Source of the DNA: Chryseosolibacter sp966080355
GTDB lineage: Bacteria; Bacteroidota; Bacteroidia; Cytophagales; Cyclobacteriaceae
NCBI GenBank assembly: GCA_966080355.1
Contig: CBHROW010000229.1
Span: forward strand, 1-9,145
Reading direction: 5' to 3'
DNA: 9,145 nucleotides
Positions 1-4,807 of this stretch are shown here, in pieces (position 1 is the first letter of the stretch; the number at the start of each line of letters is the position of its first letter). Both the position numbers and the translations under genes were made by a program. The notes below the pieces were generated by a model. The model made no database searches. It worked only from the letters and a program-made list of their open reading frames with translations, and was not told where the DNA came from.

Positions 1-585
1 ACTCCCCTCGGAGGCGCGACCCTGCTCCTGGTAATTATCTTTGCCGACACTGGCGTATTCTTCGGATTCTTTCTTCCTGGCGATTCCTTGTTATTTATAG
101 CCGGTTTGCTCAGCGACTCAGAACATCTCGACATACATGTGGGATGGTTGATCACACTTTTGATCATCGCGGCTGTGAGTGGCTCCACCGTGGGCTACCT
201 AACCGGTCGGTGGGCTGGGCGCTATCTCCAAAACAAACCCGACAGCCTTTTCTTTAAGAAAAAATATCTCGACATGACGGAAGCCTTTTATCAGAAACAC
301 GGAATGATGGCGTTTATCCTAGGACGATTCCTACCAATCGTTAGGACTTTCGTGACCATTCTTGCCGGCATGGTGAAAATCGATATGGCAAGATTTGTTT
401 TGTTCAACTTCTTAGGGGCTTCGATCTGGATAACTGTCATGGTTTTGGCCGGACACTTTCTCGGAAAAATGTTTCCGCAGATCACAACCTATCTCGAAGT
501 AATTGTTATTGCTATGATCCTGGTTTCGGCAATTCCTGTGATCATTACTTACTTCAAGAACAGGAAACAATTAGCGAAGGATTAA
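1..585 (+). CDS. DedA-family (SNARE-associated/VTT domain) membrane protein, 5' end missing
   Basis: The frame is open from base 1, so the gene begins outside the window; 194 residues are visible, and a typical DedA protein has about 200-215. DedA proteins are polytopic inner-membrane proteins, and several members are linked to undecaprenyl-phosphate or phospholipid translocation. Visible marks, numbered from the window edge: ADTGVFFGFFLPGDS at 16-29 (the family's re-entrant PGDS motif), a Gly-rich helix near 55-73, then GRFLPIVRTF (about 108-117; R109 and R115 are the conserved arginines), AGMVKIDMARF and NFLGASIW (about 136-143). A final hydrophobic helix precedes a basic tail ending KNRKQLAKD. 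The TTG at 88 encodes a Leu inside the PGDSLL motif and is not a start. The next gene is 168 bp away behind its own promoter boxes, so it is probably a separate unit. The family call is secure; the substrate is unknown. Confidence 0.93.
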   Translation, partial: TPLGGATLLLVIIFADTGVFFGFFLPGDSLLFIAGLLSDSEHLDIHVGWLITLLIIAAVSGSTVGYLTGRWAGRYLQNKPDSLFFKKKYLDMTEAFYQKHGMMAFILGRFLPIVRTFVTILAGMVKIDMARFVLFNFLGASIWITVMVLAGHFLGKMFPQITTYLEVIVIAMILVSAIPVIITYFKNRKQLAKD

Positions 586-601
586 ACAAATCGCCTTTTG
601 G

Positions 602-640
602 GGCATTTTTATATAGACAAGGCCGAAATGCCTTTAAAAA
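602..640 (+). terminator. Possible weak terminator hairpin after the DedA gene
   Basis: GGCATTT (602-608) can pair with AAATGCC (626-632), giving a 7-bp stem with a 17-nt loop, followed by TTT and then an A run. A shorter competing stem, AAGGC (619-623) with GCCTT (630-634), overlaps it. The position 17 bp after the DedA stop fits a terminator. The T tract is short and the two stems exclude each other, so this is only a candidate. Confidence 0.3.
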
Positions 641-655
641 TGGGGAAAAATGGGA
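636..655 (+). repeat. Tandem 10-bp A-tract repeat upstream of the exbB promoter boxes
   Basis: Two adjacent decamers, AAAAATGGGG (636-645) and AAAAATGGGA (646-655), differ only in the last base. Their A5 tracts are 10 bp apart, about one helical turn, which should bend the DNA. They end 4 bp before a TAnnTTTG box, where an activator or an A-tract upstream element would act. Any function is inferred. Confidence 0.6.
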
Positions 656-659
656 GATT

Positions 660-667
660 TAATTTTG
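660..667 (+). promoter_or_regulatory. Upstream -7 box (TAnnTTTG) of the exbB operon
   Basis: TAATTTTG, followed by CAG, matches the Bacteroidota sigma-ABfr -7 consensus TAnnTTTG at every fixed base. No clear TTTG or TTG -33 element lies 19-21 bp upstream; that region is the A-tract repeat. A start here would give an exbB leader of roughly 80 nt. Confidence 0.5.
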
Positions 668-706
668 CAGTTAGTATCAAAAACAGCATTTTTAACGCTT
701 TCTAAT

Positions 707-714
707 TACTTTTG
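707..714 (+). promoter_or_regulatory. Downstream -7 box (TAnnTTTG) of the exbB operon
   Basis: TACTTTTG, followed by CCA, is a second perfect TAnnTTTG match, 47 bp after the first. Transcription would start near 719-722, leaving a leader of about 32-35 nt before the exbB ATG. The -33 region is T-rich (689-693) but has no TTTG at the usual distance. Tandem promoters, or one real box and one chance match, are both possible. Confidence 0.5.
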
Positions 715-753
715 CCAACTAAACGTAACTATAAACCTAAAATCTAATTAATC

Positions 754-1572
754 ATGGCACAGAAATCTGGCTCTTCACTTGGAGATAGTCTTAAATCAAC
801 CTTCGCAGCGGTTGTGATTCCCTTGGAACTTGTCATCGCAGTTTTGATCTACCTTTTCATTTTGGGAGATCCAGGCAATTTCGAAGGTGGCGACCCCCAC
901 AATCACCCGATCCAGGGAAACTATCTAGGTGTTGTTTATAAGGGAGGTGTTGTTGTTGCAGTTCTTATCGCGCTTTTGATGATCGTGTTGACTTTTGCAG
1001 TTGAGCGTTTGATCACCATCAGCAGCGCAACCGGAAAAGGCAGCGTGAAGAAATTTGTGACCAAGATCAGATCACTCATCGCACAGAACAACATCACTCA
1101 AGCGATCGCTGAATGCGACAGACAGCGCGGATCCGTTGCCAACGTGGTTAAAGCAGGACTTGTGAAATATGACGAACTGACCAAGAATTCGGTTCTGGAA
1201 CCTGAAAAGAAAGTGCTCCTCGTTCAAAAAGACATTGAGGAAACTACACAGCTGGAAATGCCAATGTTGGAAAGAAACCTGGTGATCATCGCTACCATCG
1301 CTTCGATCGCTACGTTGATGGGTCTTCTCGGAACTGTAACAGGTATGATCCGCGCGTTCACCGCGATCGCTACTTCAGGTGCTCCTGACGCTGTTGCTCT
1401 TGCGAACGGTATCTCTGAGGCGTTGATCAACACAGCGCTCGGTATTGGAACATCGGCTCTCGCGATCATTTTCTATAACTTCTTTACCAGCAAAATCGAT
1501 GCTTTGACTTATGGTATCGATGAGGCCAGCTACAGCATCATCCAAAACTTCACAGCTCGCAACAAGGCTTAA
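754..1572 (+). CDS. exbB: ExbB: MotA/TolQ/ExbB proton-channel protein of the TonB energising complex
   Basis: This is the 272-residue pentameric channel subunit of the inner membrane. With ExbD it uses the proton gradient to drive TonB. Four hydrophobic segments are visible, near residues 17-37, 63-88, 175-200 and 220-245, with a cytoplasmic domain at about 89-172. The last two carry the family signature: GLLGTVTGM at 190-198 (T194 aligns with the channel Thr148 of E. coli ExbB) and GISEALINTALGIG at 219-232 (E222 and T227 align with Glu176 and Thr181). E. coli ExbB has three helices, so the N-terminal helix is extra and should put the N-terminus in the cytoplasm. The ATG follows an A/T-rich leader with no Shine-Dalgarno site, as is usual in Bacteroidota. 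exbD-1 starts 19 bp after the stop. It heads the operon behind two -7 boxes. ExbB and TolQ cannot be fully separated by sequence, but a TonB gene in the same run favours ExbB. Confidence 0.95.
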   Translation: MAQKSGSSLGDSLKSTFAAVVIPLELVIAVLIYLFILGDPGNFEGGDPHNHPIQGNYLGVVYKGGVVVAVLIALLMIVLTFAVERLITISSATGKGSVKKFVTKIRSLIAQNNITQAIAECDRQRGSVANVVKAGLVKYDELTKNSVLEPEKKVLLVQKDIEETTQLEMPMLERNLVIIATIASIATLMGLLGTVTGMIRAFTAIATSGAPDAVALANGISEALINTALGIGTSALAIIFYNFFTSKIDALTYGIDEASYSIIQNFTARNKA

Positions 1573-1591
1573 TTTTAAATCGTGCTGAACT

Positions 1592-2188
1592 ATGGGAAAG
1601 GTTAAAGTACATAGAGCTCCGCCTTCACTGGACATGACCCCGATGGTTGACCTGGCGTTCCTGCTTGTAACATTCTTCATGCTTACAACCACGTTCGCTC
1701 CGGAAGAACCAGTCGTAGTCGATATCCCGAAGTCGGAGTCGGAGATCATCCTTCCGGATAAAGACCGGATGATCATCTCTATTGCAAACGATGGACGGGT
1801 GTTCTTTGACATGGACAATAAGATCCATAGAAAAGAAATGCTTCAGCAGATCGGTGAAAAATACGGAATCACATTCAGCGAAGACCAGGCAAATTCTTTT
1901 GCTATTATGTCGGGATTTGGAATGGCCGTTCAGCAGCTTCCGCAGTACCTCGATATGAAACCTGATGAACGCAAAGGTGTTCCTCAACCGGGTATTCCTG
2001 TTGACTCACTGAACAATCAGCTGGCCGACTGGATCGTGTACGCGCGTATGAGCAACTACAAGCTGCGCGTAGCTGTAAAAGGCGACCGCGGAACCAACTA
2101 TGACGTGGTGAAGAAAGTCGTGAATACGCTGATCGATCGCAAAGTGTTGCGTTTCAATCTGATCACCGGATTGGAACAAGAAGTATAA
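1592..2188 (+). CDS. exbD: ExbD paralogue 1 (ExbD/TolR family), long form with a periplasmic insertion
   Basis: This 198-residue protein is a single-pass inner-membrane partner of ExbB. A short cytoplasmic N-terminus leads into a helix at about 18-35 carrying DMTPMVDLAFLLVTFF. D20 is the membrane aspartate that is protonated in the channel (Asp25 in E. coli ExbD). The periplasmic part begins with the usual strand pattern (VVVDIPKSES, then MIISIANDGRVFFD) and ends with YKLRVAVKGDRGTNYDVVKKVVNTL, the typical ExbD closing unit. Between them, at about residues 92-145, lies an extra stretch of some 50 residues, so the protein is much longer than the usual 140 or so. The ATG is 19 bp after exbB, and exbD-2 starts 19 bp after the stop. 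The helix is nearly identical to that of exbD-2, but the periplasmic domains differ greatly. Confidence 0.94.
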   Translation: MGKVKVHRAPPSLDMTPMVDLAFLLVTFFMLTTTFAPEEPVVVDIPKSESEIILPDKDRMIISIANDGRVFFDMDNKIHRKEMLQQIGEKYGITFSEDQANSFAIMSGFGMAVQQLPQYLDMKPDERKGVPQPGIPVDSLNNQLADWIVYARMSNYKLRVAVKGDRGTNYDVVKKVVNTLIDRKVLRFNLITGLEQEV

Positions 2189-2207
2189 CCTCTAACGTTA
2201 TAAAAAC

Positions 2208-2747
2208 ATGGCAGAAATACAACAAGGCGGTGGCGGTGGTAAGAAGAAAGGCGGAAAAGTAAGAGCGAAAAAAGCGTCTACCAAGATCGATATGACTCCG
2301 ATGGTGGATCTTGCATTCCTCCTGCTTACGTTCTTCATTCTCACAACCACTTTCAACAAGCCGAAGACGATGGAAGTGAATATGCCTGATAAGGTCGAAG
2401 ACGAAAAGGAACAGACCAAGATCAATGAAAAGGATATTCTCAACCTTGTGTTAGGCGAGAATAACAAGATCTATTGGTGGATCGGCCTCACGCCTCCTGT
2501 AGAGACCACAGGATACGGAAAGAATGGCGTACGCAAATTGATACTGGAGCAAAATCGCGCGAACCCGAAGCTGATGATCCTCATTAAGCCTCAGGACAAA
2601 TCCAAATACGAAAATATGGTGGATATCCTGGATGAAATGGATATCACAGCATCGAAGCGATATGCGATAGTAGATTTCACACCCGATGATAAGACCATCA
2701 TCGCGCAAGGTACTGGAACAGCAGATGCAACTAGTCAAACACAATAA
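2208..2747 (+). CDS. exbD: ExbD paralogue 2 (ExbD/TolR family)
   Basis: This is the second ExbD, 179 residues. The cytoplasmic N-terminus is long, Gly/Lys-rich and strongly basic (GGGGGKKKGGKVRAKK at about 7-22). It is followed by the membrane helix at about 29-49 with IDMTPMVDLAFLLLTFF; D34 is the proton-carrying aspartate. The periplasmic part contains MEVNMPDKVEDEKEQ, ILNLVLGENNKIYWW and the closing unit PKLMILIKPQDKSKYENMVDILDEM. The tail is Thr/Gln/Ala-rich and looks disordered. Only 2 bp separate its stop from the tonB ATG, so the two are probably translationally coupled. Paired ExbD proteins downstream of one ExbB are frequent in Bacteroidota. The two copies may sit together as a heterodimer inside the ExbB pentamer, which is inferred here. 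Confidence 0.94.
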   Translation: MAEIQQGGGGGKKKGGKVRAKKASTKIDMTPMVDLAFLLLTFFILTTTFNKPKTMEVNMPDKVEDEKEQTKINEKDILNLVLGENNKIYWWIGLTPPVETTGYGKNGVRKLILEQNRANPKLMILIKPQDKSKYENMVDILDEMDITASKRYAIVDFTPDDKTIIAQGTGTADATSQTQ

Positions 2748-2749
2748 CC

Positions 2750-3538
2750 ATGAAAACAGAAAGTGTAGCAGTAGCGCAGAGCTGGGAAGATGTAGTTTTT
2801 GAAAACCGAAACCAGGCTTACGGTGCTTATGTACTTCGCAAAGTATATGGCAAGAATGTTTTCTATGGTCTGGTGATCACGGCTATCATTTTACTGATCA
2901 TCATGTTCTTCCCTGCAATCGTAGAGTTCTTCAAAGGTGAAGAAGTTGTCGAAAAAGCCCCACCAAAAAAATTAGTCTATACCGAATTGTCGGCACCACC
3001 GCCAATTGATAAACCAAAGCCGCCTCCACCGCAGATCCAGCTTCCGAAGCTGCAGAAGGTGATCAAATTCGTTCCACCTAAAGTGGTAAAAGAAGAGGTT
3101 GTAGAAGAGATTCCGACCATCGAAGAGATCAAGCAGAATGAAGTTGCTGCGGTTGAAGTTGAGGGCGATGCCGAGGTGGTATTCGAAGAACCGGTAGAGC
3201 AAGTGGTTGTTGAAGATGAAAACAAGATCTTCATGGTCGTTGAACAACAGCCAGAGTTCGAAGGTGGGTATGAAGCGATGATGAACTTCATCCGCAAGAA
3301 CATGCGTTACCCGGCCAGCGCAAGACGTATGGGAATTGACGGTACCGTGTATGTAAGCTTCGTGGTGGAAAAAGACGGATCGATCAATGATGTAAGTGTG
3401 CTTCGCGGTATCAGCGCAGACTGCGACAAAGAAGCGGTCCGCGTGGTACAAGCGATGCCGAACTGGAAAGCCGGTAAACAAAACGGTAAACCTGTTCGCG
3501 TGAAGTTCAACTTACCGATCAAGTTCAAACTGAATTAA
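2750..3538 (+). CDS. tonB: TonB energy transducer
   Basis: This 262-residue protein connects the ExbB/ExbD motor to outer-membrane TonB-dependent receptors. The cytoplasmic N-terminus (about 1-36) has the Bacteroidota-type DVVFENRNQAYGAYVLRK. A transmembrane helix follows at about 37-58. A periplasmic linker comes next: Pro/Lys-rich at 70-112 (SAPPPIDKPKPPPPQIQLPK), then Glu/Val-rich at 113-158. The C-terminal TonB domain, about 160-262, includes MVVEQQPEFEGGYEAMMNFI, YPASARRMGIDGTVYVSFVVEKDG and the closing MPNWKAGKQNGKPVRVKFNLPIKFKL. All parts are present. The ATG is 2 bp after exbD-2, and the next start is 2 bp after the tonB stop. No receptor gene is in the window, so the substrate cannot be read from context. 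Confidence 0.96.
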   Translation: MKTESVAVAQSWEDVVFENRNQAYGAYVLRKVYGKNVFYGLVITAIILLIIMFFPAIVEFFKGEEVVEKAPPKKLVYTELSAPPPIDKPKPPPPQIQLPKLQKVIKFVPPKVVKEEVVEEIPTIEEIKQNEVAAVEVEGDAEVVFEEPVEQVVVEDENKIFMVVEQQPEFEGGYEAMMNFIRKNMRYPASARRMGIDGTVYVSFVVEKDGSINDVSVLRGISADCDKEAVRVVQAMPNWKAGKQNGKPVRVKFNLPIKFKLN

Positions 3539-3540
3539 CA

Positions 3541-3759
3541 TTGGAAGATCAACCTGAACGAGACAAGTTGGATTTTGCCAGCCAGGTCTCCAGGGTCTTC
3601 GGAATCATAATGGTTGTACTGTACATTGTTCTCGGTACAACCATTATTTTTAAAGCCCATCTCATGACAAATATTCCCGAGCCAACAGCGCGAATATTTG
3701 GCGTGGTACTCATACTCTACGGGATATTCCGGGCCTATAAAGTATTTCGGAAACGTTAA
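3541..3759 (+). CDS. Unknown 72-residue membrane protein with two predicted helices
   Basis: I do not recognise a named family. The start is TTG, 2 bp after the tonB stop. No ATG lies between the upstream in-frame stop (3487-3489) and this codon; the first in-frame ATG is codon 24 and would cut off the start of the first helix. The protein has a charged N-terminus (EDQPERDKLD), a helix at about 18-40 (VFGIIMVVLYIVLGTTIIF), a short loop with PEPTAR, a second helix at about 51-66 (IFGVVLILYGIFRAY) and a basic end, KVFRKR. Both ends are therefore probably cytoplasmic. Its tight fit between tonB and the PstS-like gene suggests a small partner of the TonB complex. The hydrophobic periodicity and tight spacing support a real gene. 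Against it, its body contains a terminator-like hairpin (3607-3651), so it could instead be an untranslated region that happens to be open. Confidence 0.7.
   Translation: MEDQPERDKLDFASQVSRVFGIIMVVLYIVLGTTIIFKAHLMTNIPEPTARIFGVVLILYGIFRAYKVFRKR
3607..3651 (+). terminator. Perfect 13-bp inverted repeat plus T run inside the 72-residue gene
   Basis: ATAATGGTTGTAC (3607-3619) and its exact reverse complement GTACAACCATTAT (3635-3647) are separated by 15 nt. A U-G and a G-C pair can extend the stem inward to 15 pairs. The 3' arm runs into five T residues (3647-3651). The shape is that of an intrinsic terminator, starting 68 bp after the tonB stop, but it lies in the reading frame of the next gene. 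The stem is only moderately GC-rich, so partial termination, attenuation or a processing/stability element is more likely than a complete stop. Confidence 0.6.
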
Positions 3760-3774
3760 GAAAATAATTCGATT

Positions 3775-4710
3775 ATGAAGAAGAGTATCATGGCGATCAC
3801 CGCCCTGGCGATAACACTATGCTGTTGCAATTCCAGCGATAAGAACCTGGACACACCGATCTCAGGAGAAATCGACATTGCCGCAGACGAGTCTCTGAGG
3901 CCATTGGTAGAAGCTGAGGTCGCTACTTTCGAAGGCATTTATGTTCGTGCCAAACTGAACTGTGACTATCTCCCTGAAGCTGACGCTATCGATGCACTGA
4001 TGAAAGACAGCGCGCGTCTCGCGGTGGTCACAAGGCGATTTACGAAAGAGGAAAAAGAATATTTCAAACGGATCAAGATCACGCCCACTGAGTATGACAT
4101 CGCCTACAGTGGAATCGCGGTGATTGTGAATAACAGCAACCCCGACTCGGTGTTTACCATGGATGATCTAACCGGGCTTTTGAATGGGAAAATCACTTCC
4201 TGGAACCAGCTGGGGCATAAATCAAAGGATGGCATAGAGATTGTTTTCGATAATCCAAACTCGGGATTGATAAGACATTTGAGAGACTCCGTTTTCCATT
4301 TTGAGAAGCTGCCGCCAAATGTGTATGCAGCCACTAATAACGCAGCCGTTGTAGATTACGTGGAAAAAACACAAAATGCGCTGGGCTTTATCGGGCTCGA
4401 GTGGATCAGCGATAAGGATGATTCGGTATCGAACAGCTTCTTGCATCGCGTGCGCGTAGCCGGTATTGCACTGGCAAAAGACAGCGCAGATTATCAGCCC
4501 TACCAGGCGTATATCGCGTTGAAAAAATATCCGCTGGTAAGAAGAATAACGGTGCTGAGCCGTGAAGCTCGGGCAGGATTGGGGACCGGATTTTTGAACT
4601 TCTGCGCCAGTGAACGGGGCCAGCGAATTGTGTTGAAATCGGGCCTGGTGCCCAAAACGATGCCGCTAAGGATCGTTAGGGTGAACCAGGGATCGCTTGG
4701 CGGTCAATAG
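3775..4710 (+). CDS. PstS-like periplasmic binding protein, predicted lipoprotein
   Basis: This 311-residue protein resembles the phosphate-binding PstS superfamily (type 2 periplasmic binding fold). A lipoprotein signal is visible: KK, a hydrophobic stretch, then LCCC at 15-18, with C18 the likely lipidated residue. Fold landmarks are GEIDIAADESLRPLVEAE (31-48; the usual first strand and helix), ARLAVVTRRFTKEE, IAYSGIAVIVNNSNP, MDDLTGLLNGKITSWNQL (the conserved PstS-like segment before the hinge), IVFDNPNSGLIRHLRDS, TNNAAVVDYVEKTQNALGFIGLEW and the C-terminal FCASERGQRIVLKSGLVP. Phosphate-binding PstS proteins have SGT where this one has SGL, so the ligand may not be phosphate. No permease or ATPase gene is present. 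It starts 15 bp after the 72-residue gene with no clear promoter between, so it probably depends on read-through from the exb operon. The fold is secure; the ligand and role are unknown. Confidence 0.88.
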   Translation: MKKSIMAITALAITLCCCNSSDKNLDTPISGEIDIAADESLRPLVEAEVATFEGIYVRAKLNCDYLPEADAIDALMKDSARLAVVTRRFTKEEKEYFKRIKITPTEYDIAYSGIAVIVNNSNPDSVFTMDDLTGLLNGKITSWNQLGHKSKDGIEIVFDNPNSGLIRHLRDSVFHFEKLPPNVYAATNNAAVVDYVEKTQNALGFIGLEWISDKDDSVSNSFLHRVRVAGIALAKDSADYQPYQAYIALKKYPLVRRITVLSREARAGLGTGFLNFCASERGQRIVLKSGLVPKTMPLRIVRVNQGSLGGQ

Positions 4711-4749
4711 ATTTTAATAACCATTCACAAGAAAATAAAGCAAAAATAC

Positions 4750-4777
4750 ATCGGGCATATTATTTTTGACACCCGAT
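4750..4777 (+). promoter_or_regulatory. Promoter of the TPR gene with a -7 box flanked by an inverted repeat
   Basis: TATTTTTG at 4761-4768 is a perfect TAnnTTTG box, 39 bp before the ATG at 4808, which gives a leader of roughly 32-35 nt. ATCGGG (4750-4755) and CCCGAT (4772-4777) form a 6-bp inverted repeat that brackets the box almost symmetrically. A dimeric regulator bound there would block the promoter; alternatively it folds as a stem-loop in read-through RNA. No good -33 element is seen. Confidence 0.5.
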
Positions 4778-4807
4778 TTCATTCGTCAAACAGTTAACAG
4801 AAAAGTT

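Noticed and set aside
88..585. A DedA gene starting at TTG 88
   Set aside because: The same frame is open back to base 1 and encodes the family's ADTGVFFGFFLPGDS segment. The TTG is an internal Leu codon, and the gene is truncated by the window edge.
1102..1370. Cyanobacterial HIP1 (GCGATCGC) as a clue to the source organism
   Set aside because: TAnnTTTG promoters, absence of Shine-Dalgarno sites and the exbB-exbD-exbD-tonB order all point to Bacteroidota. Three copies can arise from codon context.
1744..1774. 8-bp inverted repeat GATCATCC/GGATGATC in exbD-1
   Set aside because: It falls in repeated Ile/Asp codons (ATC, GAT), has no T run and no regulatory position, so it is best explained by codon composition.
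2972..3481. Long open frame on the - strand across tonB
   Set aside because: It mirrors a full-length TonB with clear domains. The translation is rich in His/Phe/Arg and has no recognisable domain.
4766..4807. TTG 4766 as the start of the TPR protein
   Set aside because: It lies inside the TATTTTTG promoter box and would place 14 polar residues before a classical signal peptide. ATG 4808 fits better.
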